From NCBI RefSeq assembly GCF_038958875.1, contig NZ_CP152407.1:2797501-2861500 (forward strand): a DNA stretch of 64,000 bases. Reading direction: 5' to 3'. Within the stretch, counting starts at the first letter, position 1. Every line of letters begins with the position of its first letter. This DNA comes from Acidovorax sp. FHTAMBA. GTDB lineage: Bacteria > Pseudomonadota > Gammaproteobacteria > Burkholderiales > Burkholderiaceae_C. The notes beneath the pieces are model-generated. The model had not been told where the DNA came from. It saw only the letters and a list, made by a program, of their open reading frames with translations, and did no database searches. Below are positions 21,094 to 28,572 of this stretch, piece by piece. Both the position numbers and the translations under genes were made by a program.

Positions 21094-24000
21094 GGTGGGG
21101 CTCCTTATTGTTGCGAATGTCTGTCGGGGCCGTCTGGCGCAGTGCAGCCAGGGCTTCCAGGAAATCGTAGCTGTCGAGCGCGCGTTTGATCTGGCCGTAT
21201 GCAGGCCCCAGGTGCGCGTGCAGAGGGCTTGCAGATTCTTTGAAGAGCTCGATGGCATCGGAGACGTCCTCCGCCAGCAAGGCGGCGAGCCGGTCCACCA
21301 GCTGTTGCGCCGCTGCAGCGTCCACCGGCATGCCGTCGCTCGCACCGCCAGGGGGCGTTGCCTCCTCCGCGGGCAGGGCAGCCTGCAAAGCAGCCACCAA
21401 TGCATTGCATGCTGCTTCGACAGGGCGGAGCACCGAGTCCACTTCATCGATGGGCAAGTTTTGCACTATGGCCTCTTCGGCCTTTTGCGCCTGGGCAGCC
21501 AGGGCCGTTGCGCCAATGGTGCCTGCGGTGCCTTTGAGGGTGTGCATGGCACGCAGTGCGTCCGGCTGCTGGCCGGCGGCCAGTGCAGCGCGGGTGGTCT
21601 GCACGGCATTCGCCTGCCCGTGGATGAACTTGCGCAAAAGGCTCTCGTAGGCAATGCGTTTGCCCAGCACACGCCGCAGTCCGGCTGATACGTCGAGTCC
21701 GTCAATCTGCCGCAGGGCATCATCGGGTGCAGGATCGGGAGCAGTTTCGGAATTGGGGTGGCGCGGGCCAGAGGATTCATTTGGAACATCACCAATGGCA
21801 TGCGCTCGACCAGCCTGGTCGAGGTCCCCACCAGCGTTGCCTGTGGCGCGCGGCCGGATCCACTGCAGCAGGGTGGCAAAAAGTGCATCCGGGTCGATGG
21901 GTTTGGCCAGGTGGCCGTTCATGCCCGCTGCAATGCACAGGTCGCGGTCGTGGCTCATGGCGTTGGCGGTCATCGCCAGCACGGGCAGGTCCGCCCAGGC
22001 AGGGTTCTGGCGCAGGTGCCGTGTAGCAGTCAGGCCATCCATCACGGGCATCTGCATGTCCATCAGCACCAGGTCATAGGAGGTTTGGGCCAGCATGTCG
22101 AGCGCCACCTGCCCGTTGTGGGCCACGTCCACCGCCAGGCCCGCGCCGCTCAGCAGTTCGGCGCCCACCTGCTGGTTCAGGTCGTTGTCGTCCACCTGCA
22201 GCACGCGGGCCCCCGCGATGGCCGACAGATGTGTAGCGTGGCGTGGCGCGTGCGCCGCGCGTCCGTCGGCCGACCGGGCCTGCCCCCCTAGTGCCTGCAT
22301 GGCGGCGTCAAACATGGCAGAGGGGCTGACAGGCTTGGACAGCATCAGCGTGAGCCCGGCACGCTGCAGCTCGTCTTGCACATCGTCGCGCCCGGCCGCC
22401 GTGACGATGATGGTGTGGGGCGGGCGCTGCAGGCTGGCCAGCGCGCGGTGGGTGTCAAACCCGTCCATTCCCGGCATCATCCAGTCGAGAAACGCGAGCT
22501 CGCAGGGGCGCCCGGCCTGTTCGGCGGCCCGCGCCAGGGCAACCGCCTCCTTGCCAGACGATGCCGTGGTGACCGTAAAGCTCATGCGGGTCAGCATTTC
22601 ACCCAGGATATGCCGTGCCTGCTCGCTGTCATCCACCACCAGCACATGCCGCCCCCGCAGGTCGGGGGTGGGCAGCAGCGGTGCATGGTGCGCGGTACCC
22701 AGGCCCAGACGGGCGGTGAACCAGAAGGTGCTGCCCACACCGGCCTGGCTTTGCACTCCCACCTCGCCCCCCATGAGCCCGGCGAGCTTCCTGGAGATTG
22801 CCAGGCCCAGGCCGGTGCCGCCGTATTTGCGGGTGGTGGACGTGTCGGCCTGTTCGAACGACCTAAATAGCCGCGATTGCTGCTCTGACGTGAGGCCTAT
22901 TCCCGTATCCTGGACCTCGAACCGCAGGAGGACGCCGGTGTCGTCGCGCACGGTTTCGGTCACCCGCACGATGATCTCGCCGCGCTCGGTGAACTTGACC
23001 GCATTGTTGGCGTAGTTCACCAGGATCTGCCCCAGCCGCAGCGGATCGCCGCGCAAGTGGTCGGGAAGGGCAGGGTCTACGTCGAAGAGCAGCTCCAGGC
23101 CTTTGTGGGCGCACTTTTCGCTGACCAGATTGGCCACGTTGTCCAGCACGCCGCGCAGGTCAAAGTCCACCACTTCCACTTCCAGTTTGCCTGCTTCGAT
23201 CTTGCTGAAGTCCAGGATGTCGTTGATCAGGCCGAGCAGGTGCTGGCCCGAGCGCTGGATTTTTTCTACATAGTCTCGCTGGCGTGGGGTGAGGTCAGTG
23301 GCGAGGGCCAGGTGGCTCATGCCGATCACCGCGTTCATGGGGGTGCGTATTTCGTGGCTCATATTGGCCAGGAAGTCCGATTTCATCTGCGAGGCATCTT
23401 CGGCGCGGGCGCGGGCAATCTCCAGTTCGTCTTCGTGCTCGCGCAGGGCGGTGTTCACCTTCTGCAGCTCCAGGGTGCGCTCGGCCACCCTGGCTTCCAG
23501 GGCCTCTTCGTTGCGTTTGAGGGCTTCCACCAGCTCGTTTTGCGCGGCCAGCGCCTGGGACGCGGCCTTCTCGCGCTGCAGAAACTGCCGTGCCATCGCA
23601 AACGCCAGAAGAAAGGTGAGCAGCGCCTGGAACACGGTGAGCCCGGTGGTCAACAGTGTCTGGCGCTTAACCTCGGCGTTGCGTGAATCGCCCAGCATGG
23701 CCGACACGCGTGAGGCGTCGAGAGAAAGCTCCTGCACAGTCTCGCGAAGGGCGTCCAGTTCGGTGCGCAAGAGCCGCATGTTCTCAAGGCTGGAGGCTGC
23801 ATCCACGCTGGCGCCGAAGTAGCTGTCGCCCGCGGCCACGAACCGCTGCAGTGCCGACAGGGCCTTGTCGTAGATCGGCTCCTCCTGCATCAGCGTGCGG
23901 GACGTGCCGCTCTCCAATGCACTGAAGCGGCTCAAAAACAGGTCATACCGCAGCTCCAGCCTGTCCAGGGTGATGCTGGCCGGGTCCAGCTCGAAATGGT

Positions 24001-24187
24001 GCAGCGCATGGTCCAGCTTTTCGTATTCGACGTTGAGTTGCAGGAAGGACCAGAGCGCATTTACATCGCCGCGTCGCATCACCGCCTCTACGTTGCGGTA
24101 CTGGCTGTATTGCACAGCCGCAATCGCAAGATACGCGAACACCAGTCCCGTAACAATCAGCGGCAGGATGTGTTTGCTGCGCAGCAT
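21086..24187 (-). CDS. Hybrid sensor histidine kinase with two receiver domains and HPt
   Basis: 1033 residues, BarA/ArcB-like layout. Membrane segment at about 8-28, periplasmic sensor region about 30-180 (helical, resembling four-helix sensors), second membrane segment about 185-205, coiled coil about 210-265, HisKA with SHEIRTPMNAVIGMSHLAL near 277, HATPase to about 510 (NAVKF and GTGLGLAISRKL), receiver 1 about 520-640 (LAFLDWMMPGMDG), receiver 2 about 665-785 (LVLMDMQMPVMDG), and HPt about 850-945 with phospho-His in HTLKGTAGTIG. Autophosphorylation and internal phosphorelay should deliver phosphate to the HD-GYP regulator encoded next. The upstream small periplasmic protein may be part of the sensor. 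Confidence 0.95.
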   Translation of the reverse strand: MLRSKHILPLIVTGLVFAYLAIAAVQYSQYRNVEAVMRRGDVNALWSFLQLNVEYEKLDHALHHFELDPASITLDRLELRYDLFLSRFSALESGTSRTLMQEEPIYDKALSALQRFVAAGDSYFGASVDAASSLENMRLLRTELDALRETVQELSLDASRVSAMLGDSRNAEVKRQTLLTTGLTVFQALLTFLLAFAMARQFLQREKAASQALAAQNELVEALKRNEEALEARVAERTLELQKVNTALREHEDELEIARARAEDASQMKSDFLANMSHEIRTPMNAVIGMSHLALATDLTPRQRDYVEKIQRSGQHLLGLINDILDFSKIEAGKLEVEVVDFDLRGVLDNVANLVSEKCAHKGLELLFDVDPALPDHLRGDPLRLGQILVNYANNAVKFTERGEIIVRVTETVRDDTGVLLRFEVQDTGIGLTSEQQSRLFRSFEQADTSTTRKYGGTGLGLAISRKLAGLMGGEVGVQSQAGVGSTFWFTARLGLGTAHHAPLLPTPDLRGRHVLVVDDSEQARHILGEMLTRMSFTVTTASSGKEAVALARAAEQAGRPCELAFLDWMMPGMDGFDTHRALASLQRPPHTIIVTAAGRDDVQDELQRAGLTLMLSKPVSPSAMFDAAMQALGGQARSADGRAAHAPRHATHLSAIAGARVLQVDDNDLNQQVGAELLSGAGLAVDVAHNGQVALDMLAQTSYDLVLMDMQMPVMDGLTATRHLRQNPAWADLPVLAMTANAMSHDRDLCIAAGMNGHLAKPIDPDALFATLLQWIRPRATGNAGGDLDQAGRAHAIGDVPNESSGPRHPNSETAPDPAPDDALRQIDGLDVSAGLRRVLGKRIAYESLLRKFIHGQANAVQTTRAALAAGQQPDALRAMHTLKGTAGTIGATALAAQAQKAEEAIVQNLPIDEVDSVLRPVEAACNALVAALQAALPAEEATPPGGASDGMPVDAAAAQQLVDRLAALLAEDVSDAIELFKESASPLHAHLGPAYGQIKRALDSYDFLEALAALRQTAPTDIRNNKEPHHE

Positions 24188-24216
24188 GATGGGGATAGGT
24201 GGGGAGGAGCCAGGCG

Positions 24217-24747
24217 TTACCGGATGCGTAGCGCGTTGAGCTGCCAGGCTGCCCGGTTGTAGTAAAGCTCGCTGCGCAGCTCTGCCTTGGTGTCAAAGGG
24301 GTAGACGATGAAAAGCGGGCCTTTTTCGCGGATGCGCATGGGCCGGTTGTTCATGAGCCGGGCGACGATGACATCGTGTCGCGTTGCGTCTTCCGCCGGT
24401 ATCTCTGTCCTGTAGTCGTTCAGGGCCACGGCCGTGATCCTGGTGCCCTGTGCGCCCACGGCGGCCAGTACGTCGCGCAGCAAGGGCCCGGTGAACGTGA
24501 CTGCGTTCGGGTACCAGGGTGTCTGGGTGGTGAAACTGTGCTGGGGCAATTTTTCCAGCATCTGCATGTCGAACTGCGCCTGGGCGCCGACATTGGTCTG
24601 GCTGATAGCCCCTTCAACAGTGAGTACGACGGGCCCGCCCGGCTTGTCCAGCGCGTGTGCGCCCAAGCCGATGAACGCCGCCAAAAACGCTGCGGATCGG
24701 CACGCCCCGCCGGCAACCGCGCGTATCCCCGAAAGACGAGCAGACAT
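24217..24747 (-). CDS. Periplasmic protein with oxidoreductase molybdopterin-binding-like fold
   Basis: 176 residues with an N-terminal signal peptide (about 1-32, hydrophobic AAFLAAFIGLGAHA). The mature part (VVLTVEGAISQTNVGAQ, FTGPLLRDVLAAVGAQG, ALNDYRTEIPAEDA, PLFIVYPFD) is the compact domain related to sulfite-oxidase-type molybdopterin-binding proteins, but it lacks the cofactor-binding Cys and most of the pocket. Such small proteins are repeatedly found beside signalling kinases. It lies 29 bp upstream of the hybrid kinase in the same direction, so it is probably co-transcribed and may present a ligand to the sensor. That role is inference. Confidence 0.8.
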   Translation of the reverse strand: MSARLSGIRAVAGGACRSAAFLAAFIGLGAHALDKPGGPVVLTVEGAISQTNVGAQAQFDMQMLEKLPQHSFTTQTPWYPNAVTFTGPLLRDVLAAVGAQGTRITAVALNDYRTEIPAEDATRHDVIVARLMNNRPMRIREKGPLFIVYPFDTKAELRSELYYNRAAWQLNALRIR

Positions 24748-24884
24748 GGCGCCCCCTTTTTTTGCAACAGTCTCATGGACTGGTGCTCAAAATGTAAACC
24801 GATTTGCGGTGGGGCGCAGAGCTTTACGGTTGCTGATGTCAGTGAGGGGCGGGGCCGCTCAGATGGGGCGTTGGCCAGGGTCGG

Positions 24885-25244
24885 TCAGTTGCCGCCGCTG
24901 GCCGCGGCCATGGTGTCCCACGCCTTCAGCGTCTCCGCTGCGTACATGAGTGCAGGGCCCCCGCCCATGTAAACACAGACGGCCAGCATTTCCTCCAGCT
25001 CACTGCGGGTGGCGCCCAGTTTTTGCAGTGCCTTGACATGAAAGCCGATGCAGCCGGAGCACCGCTGTGTGACGCCGATGGCCAGTGCAATCAGCTCCTT
25101 GTGCTTGGCGCTCAGTGTACCCTCTGCCATGGACGCTTGTGCGAGCTGGGCAAAACCCCGCATGGCATCCGGCTGCGCCTTGCGGAAAGGTGCCAAGCTT
25201 TCATTGATGCCTTGGATCAGGCCTGCGTGATCAAACGTACTCAT
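24885..25244 (-). CDS. Carboxymuconolactone decarboxylase / AhpD-like protein
   Basis: 119 residues of the CMD family, which includes AhpD-type disulfide reductases. The redox motif is RCSGCIGFH (CxxC followed by His) near 57-65, typical of AhpD-like rather than decarboxylase members, followed by TRSELEEMLAVCVYMGGGPA. The start is the ATG of MSTFDHAGL; an upstream in-frame ATG adds 14 implausible residues. It is the last gene of the minus-strand half of the sulfide locus, where a thiol/disulfide or persulfide-handling role would fit. Confidence 0.86.
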   Translation of the reverse strand: MSTFDHAGLIQGINESLAPFRKAQPDAMRGFAQLAQASMAEGTLSAKHKELIALAIGVTQRCSGCIGFHVKALQKLGATRSELEEMLAVCVYMGGGPALMYAAETLKAWDTMAAASGGN

Positions 25245-25308
25245 CGAAGGGGTCCTTCCTCGAACGTTGCAGGGGCATGCACGCATTGGCGCAATGCCTT
25301 CGGGTGAT

Positions 25309-25500
25309 TCATTTCTTCATGGGGCAGGTGTTGACGCCCAACAAGGTATAGGCCGGGCAAAATCGAAACAGGCCGGTGGCCAGGGGCACCACGCCCAGCC
25401 ATCCCCACCAGCCGACAGTGCCCGTGGCTGCCAGTGCTATCAGGACCAGCCCTGCCACGACGCGCAGCGCGCGATCCAACGTTCCAACATTGACTTTCAT
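25309..25500 (-). CDS. DUF2892 (YgaP-type) small inner-membrane protein
   Basis: 63 residues. It starts MKVNVGTLDRALRVVAGL and ends FCPAYTLLGVNTCPMKK, a textbook DUF2892 protein with two membrane helices (about 10-28 and 30-48) and the paired Cys of FCPAYTLLGVNTC. DUF2892 is the membrane part of the rhodanese YgaP and is repeatedly found next to sulfide-handling genes; here a stand-alone rhodanese is the upstream neighbour. A perfect AAGGAG site lies 5 bases before the ATG. Confidence 0.93.
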   Translation of the reverse strand: MKVNVGTLDRALRVVAGLVLIALAATGTVGWWGWLGVVPLATGLFRFCPAYTLLGVNTCPMKK

Positions 25501-25586
25501 GATGACTCCTTGGGTTAATTTACCGGCCCCATGTGGGGCCCCTGTTTGACCTGGGCAGTAGGTGCGGCATGCACGCACTGCACAGG

Positions 25587-25967
25587 TCAATCGAAAGCCG
25601 GAGATTCCGGCACCACGACGGGCTTGCCGGCCGCGAGCCAAGCGTCAAAGCCGCCGGCGATGGACTGCACCTGGAGGTAGCCCATATCGTGCATGGCGCG
25701 CGCCGCCAGCGCAGCTCGCCCGCTGGTTTTGCAATACACCACCACCTTCAGGTCGCGCGGGGTGAGTGCGGGCGTGCTGCTGAGTTTGAACTCCAGCACA
25801 CCGCGTGAGGCATGGATTGCGCCGGGGATGTGTCCCGCCTGGTATTCATCGGCTTCCCGGACATCGATCAACACGTCGGCTGCACGAATGGCTTGCTCGG
25901 CCTCGTCCACCGGGGTTTCCTGGATCTGGGCTTTGGCTGCAGCGACAAGGTCATGGGCAGTTTTCAT
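25587..25967 (-). CDS. Rhodanese-like sulfurtransferase
   Basis: 126 residues, single rhodanese domain moving sulfane sulfur between thiols. Family signatures: DVLIDVREADEYQAGHIPGA (about 30-49) and the active-site loop VVYCKTSGRAA with the persulfide-carrying Cys near 78. Co-oriented between the persulfide dioxygenase-like gene and the DUF2892 gene. In such loci rhodaneses pass glutathione persulfide or thiosulfate sulfur to the dioxygenase. AAGGA precedes the ATG. Confidence 0.94.
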   Translation of the reverse strand: MKTAHDLVAAAKAQIQETPVDEAEQAIRAADVLIDVREADEYQAGHIPGAIHASRGVLEFKLSSTPALTPRDLKVVVYCKTSGRAALAARAMHDMGYLQVQSIAGGFDAWLAAGKPVVVPESPAFD

Positions 25968-25997
25968 GGCGTGGTCCTTGGATTGGATTTGAGCGTG

Positions 25998-26858
25998 TCA
26001 CAGCGCGTTGACGGGAATCTTGAGATAAGTCACGCCATTGGCTTCCGGTGGCGGCATTTCTCCCGCCCTGATGTTGACCTGCACCGAGGGCAGGATGAGC
26101 ACGGGCATCTCCAGCGTTGCATCGCGCTGGGTGCGCAGTGCCACGAAAGCCTCCTCGCTCACTCCGTCGTGGATGTGGATGTTCCTGGCACGCTGGTCCG
26201 CAACAGTGGTTTGCCAAGCCACGGGGCGCCCTGCGGGAGGGTAGTCGTGGCACATGAACAGGCGGGTTTCATCCGGCAGGCAGAGCAATTTGCGCACTGA
26301 CTGGTACAGCGTATGGGCATTGCCGCCGGGAAAGTCGCAGCGCGCGGTGCCCACGTCGGGCATGAAGAGGGTGTCTCCCACAAACACAGCGTCGCCCACC
26401 TGGTAGGCCATGCAGGCGGGCGTGTGACCGGGCACTGCCAGCGCCTGGGCCTCCAGCTGGCCGATGTGGAAGACCTCGTTGTCGTGCAGCAGCTGGTCGA
26501 ACTGGCTGCCATCGGGGTGGAACCCGGGCTCCAGATGAAACACCTTCTTGAACACGTCCTGCACCTGGGTGATGGACGCACCAATGGCGATTTTTCCACC
26601 CAACTTGTCGCGAAGGTAGTGTGCGGCCGACAGATGGTCTGCGTGGGCATGGGTTTCCAGAATCCATTGCACTGTCAGCCCCTGACTTTGCACGAACTCC
26701 ACGATCTTGTCGGCAGACCGTGTGCGGGTGCGGCCCGACTTCGGGTCGTAGTCCAGCACGGAATCCACCACCGCGCAGTGGCCGCCAGACCGATCGAACA
26801 CCACATAACTTACCGTCCAGGTGGAGTCATCAAAGAAGGCTTCTATCTGGGGTTTCAT
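25998..26858 (-). CDS. Metallo-beta-lactamase fold persulfide dioxygenase-like hydrolase (Blh/ETHE1 group)
   Basis: 286 residues. Metal-binding motif ETHAHADHLSAAHYL near 66-80 (HxHxDH), further His in VPGHTPA and Asp in FVGDTLF near 166-172, as in ETHE1-type persulfide dioxygenases and the MBL part of bacterial Blh. These enzymes oxidise glutathione persulfide to sulfite with one iron ion. The alternative is a glyoxalase II-like hydrolase, but the rhodanese, DUF2892, YeeE and BigR neighbours favour sulfur. It is the first gene of the minus-strand operon, directly under the shared dyad operator. Confidence 0.9.
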   Translation of the reverse strand: MKPQIEAFFDDSTWTVSYVVFDRSGGHCAVVDSVLDYDPKSGRTRTRSADKIVEFVQSQGLTVQWILETHAHADHLSAAHYLRDKLGGKIAIGASITQVQDVFKKVFHLEPGFHPDGSQFDQLLHDNEVFHIGQLEAQALAVPGHTPACMAYQVGDAVFVGDTLFMPDVGTARCDFPGGNAHTLYQSVRKLLCLPDETRLFMCHDYPPAGRPVAWQTTVADQRARNIHIHDGVSEEAFVALRTQRDATLEMPVLILPSVQVNIRAGEMPPPEANGVTYLKIPVNAL

Positions 26859-26879
26859 CGAAGGGCTCCGTATTTAATT

Positions 26880-26936
26880 TCGATGTTTATAGTTTATTGA
26901 CGTATAGATTGTTAGTCAATAGAATATCAACATCGA
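26880..26936. promoter_or_regulatory. Large dyad operator between the two halves of the sulfide locus
   Basis: Two 22-base arms (tcgatgtttatagtttattgac at 26880-26901 in the plus sense, written here only as end points tcgatgtt...attgac; inverse arm 26915-26936) pair with 19 of 22 matches around a 13-base centre. The dyad ends 21-22 bases from both start codons, so it covers both core promoters. It is AT-rich like known BigR/SqrR boxes. The adjacent ArsR-type gene is the obvious repressor. Confidence 0.8.
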
Positions 26937-26958
26937 ATTTGAAAAGGAGCGCGCCACC

Positions 26959-27294
26959 ATGCACGCAGAAGCACAAATGGACCTGGAAGCGTTGCGCAGG
27001 TCCGCCGACAGCGCTTGCCGCTTGATGAAGGTTTTGTCCAACCCCGACCGCCTGCTGCTGCTGTGTCAGCTGACCCAGGGTGAAAAGCGGGTGGGTGAAC
27101 TGGAAGAACTGGTGGGCATTTCCCAGCCCACCTTGTCGCAGCAACTGGGCGTATTGCGCGATGAGGCACTCGTCAACACCCGACGCGAGGGCAAAAACAT
27201 CTATTACGAGATCGCCAGTCCCCAGGCCCTGGCGGTGATGAACGTGCTGTTTGAACAATTTTGTGGCCCCGCCCAGGAGAGCGCACCATGCTGA
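26959..27294 (+). CDS. ArsR family sulfide/persulfide-responsive repressor (BigR/SqrR-like)
   Basis: 111 residues. Winged HTH with recognition region ISQPTLSQQLGVLRDE (about 54-69) and wing TRREGKNIYYEI. Cys36 (LLLLCQL) and Cys102 (FEQFCG) are 66 residues apart, the same spacing as the redox pair of BigR (42/108) and SqrR (41/107), which form a tetrasulfide or disulfide with persulfides and release DNA. No ArsR-type metal motif ELCVCDL is present. AAGGAG precedes the ATG. It is divergent from the persulfide-dioxygenase-like gene and overlaps the first transporter gene. Confidence 0.92.
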   Translation: MHAEAQMDLEALRRSADSACRLMKVLSNPDRLLLLCQLTQGEKRVGELEELVGISQPTLSQQLGVLRDEALVNTRREGKNIYYEIASPQALAVMNVLFEQFCGPAQESAPC

Positions 27295-27719
27295 TCGATT
27301 GGACCCATTTCACCCCCTGGGCTGCCCTTGCGGGCGGCGTTTTGCTGGGGCTTGCCTCGGCGCTTTTTGTGCTCCTCAATGGTCGCATTCTGGGCATCAG
27401 CGGCATTGTGGGAGGGCTGCTGCGCCCCCGCGATGGTGACATTGGCTGGCGCGTGGCTTGTGTACTGGGCATGCTGGTGGCTCCTGGCCTCTACTGGCTG
27501 GTGATCGGCCCCACGCAGCCGCGCATTGACGCGACCTGGGCCATGGTGGTGATCGCCGGCCTGCTGGTGGGTGTCGGCACCCGTTACGGATCGGGCTGCA
27601 CGAGCGGCCACGGCGTGTGCGGGCTCTCGCGCATGTCTCCCCGGTCCCTGGTCGCCACCCTGGCCTTCATGGGTGCCGGGTTCGTCACCGTCTTCCTCAT
27701 CCGGCACGTGCTGGCCTGA
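27288..27719 (+). CDS. YeeE/YedE family sulfur transporter half (DUF395)
   Basis: 143 residues, four predicted membrane helices. It carries the family motif GTRYGSGCTSGHGVCGLSR near 105-123, whose Cys residues conduct thiosulfate-like sulfur in YeeE. The start ATG overlaps the repressor gene and has an AGGAGA site. With the next gene it forms the two-part YeeE-like importer/exporter common in BigR loci. Direction of transport cannot be read from sequence. Confidence 0.92.
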   Translation: MLIDWTHFTPWAALAGGVLLGLASALFVLLNGRILGISGIVGGLLRPRDGDIGWRVACVLGMLVAPGLYWLVIGPTQPRIDATWAMVVIAGLLVGVGTRYGSGCTSGHGVCGLSRMSPRSLVATLAFMGAGFVTVFLIRHVLA

Positions 27720-27748
27720 CCTCCCATCCCATCGGAGCATTGATCTTT

Positions 27749-28198
27749 ATGAAAAATCGTATTTCAGAGTTTGTGGTGGGCCTGATCTTCGGACTGGGCC
27801 TGATCGTCTCGGGCATGACCGACCCCGGCAAGGTGCTGGGCTTTCTGGACCTGGCGGGCTTGTGGGACCCATCCCTGGCCTTTGTGATGGGCGGCGCGAT
27901 TGCGGTGGGCGTCTTTGCGTTTGCCGTGGCCAAGAAGCGCACCACCAGTTTCCTGGGGGGCGCCATGCATTTGCCCACGTCGCGCGACATTGATCGCCGT
28001 CTGGTGATCGGAAGCCTCATCTTCGGCGCAGGCTGGGGCATTGCGGGCTTCTGCCCGGGTCCGGCCATCGTTTCGGCGGGCGCAGGCCAGCCCAAAGCCA
28101 TCGTGTTCGTGATCGCCATGCTGGCAGGCATGTGGCTGTTTGAACTGGCCGAACGCGTGTCACGCCGCACCCCATCCACCCGGACCGGAGCCCGCTGA
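27749..28198 (+). CDS. YeeE/YedE family transporter half (DUF6691-type)
   Basis: 149 residues, four predicted membrane helices. Family features: EFVVGLIFGLGLIVSGMTDP at the N-terminus and the second sulfur motif GWGIAGFCPGPAIVSAG near 108-124 with a single conserved Cys. It completes the YeeE-like pore with the preceding gene, from which it is separated by 29 bp. GGAG lies upstream of the ATG. Confidence 0.92.
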   Translation: MKNRISEFVVGLIFGLGLIVSGMTDPGKVLGFLDLAGLWDPSLAFVMGGAIAVGVFAFAVAKKRTTSFLGGAMHLPTSRDIDRRLVIGSLIFGAGWGIAGFCPGPAIVSAGAGQPKAIVFVIAMLAGMWLFELAERVSRRTPSTRTGAR

Positions 28199-28199
28199 C

Positions 28200-28556
28200 A
28201 TGCCGCTGCAGATCATTGCCCTGACCCCCGACTTCGCAGTGTCTCCCCAGCTCGCCACGACGGACTTTGCCTCTTTGGCCAAGCAGGGCTTCAAGACCAT
28301 CATCAACAACCGGCCGGACGGGGAGGGCGGGGGCGCACAACCCACCAGCCCTGAAATGGAGCGCGCTGCCACAGTGGCCGGGCTGCACTATGTGTACCTG
28401 CCCGTGGTGAGTGGCTCCATCACGCCGGAACAGGTGCAGGCCATGCACAAGGTCCTGATCTCCGCCCCCAAGCCCACGTTGGCGTTTTGCCGTTCAGGTG
28501 CCCGGTCTGCCCAGTTGTTCGGGCTGGCGCAGAACCTGGACGCCGACGCGTCCTGA
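28200..28556 (+). CDS. DUF442 / TIGR01244 beta-lactamase hydrolase-like phosphatase-fold protein
   Basis: 118 residues with a dual-specificity-phosphatase-like fold. The Cys loop is AFCRSGARSA (CX5R) near 96-105, and FKTIINNRPDGEGG near 31-44 is the TIGR01244 hallmark. In other bacteria this domain is fused to the MBL persulfide dioxygenase (Blh) and thought to act as a sulfurtransferase; here the two parts are separate genes on opposite sides of the operator. The ATG begins one base after the upstream stop. Confidence 0.92.
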   Translation: MPLQIIALTPDFAVSPQLATTDFASLAKQGFKTIINNRPDGEGGGAQPTSPEMERAATVAGLHYVYLPVVSGSITPEQVQAMHKVLISAPKPTLAFCRSGARSAQLFGLAQNLDADAS

Positions 28557-28572
28557 TCACCCGGGAACCACC

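Noticed and set aside
21418..21430. ttcgacaggg resembling the REP-like palindrome
   Set aside because: Only about ten bases match and it lies in the conserved kinase coding region; chance.
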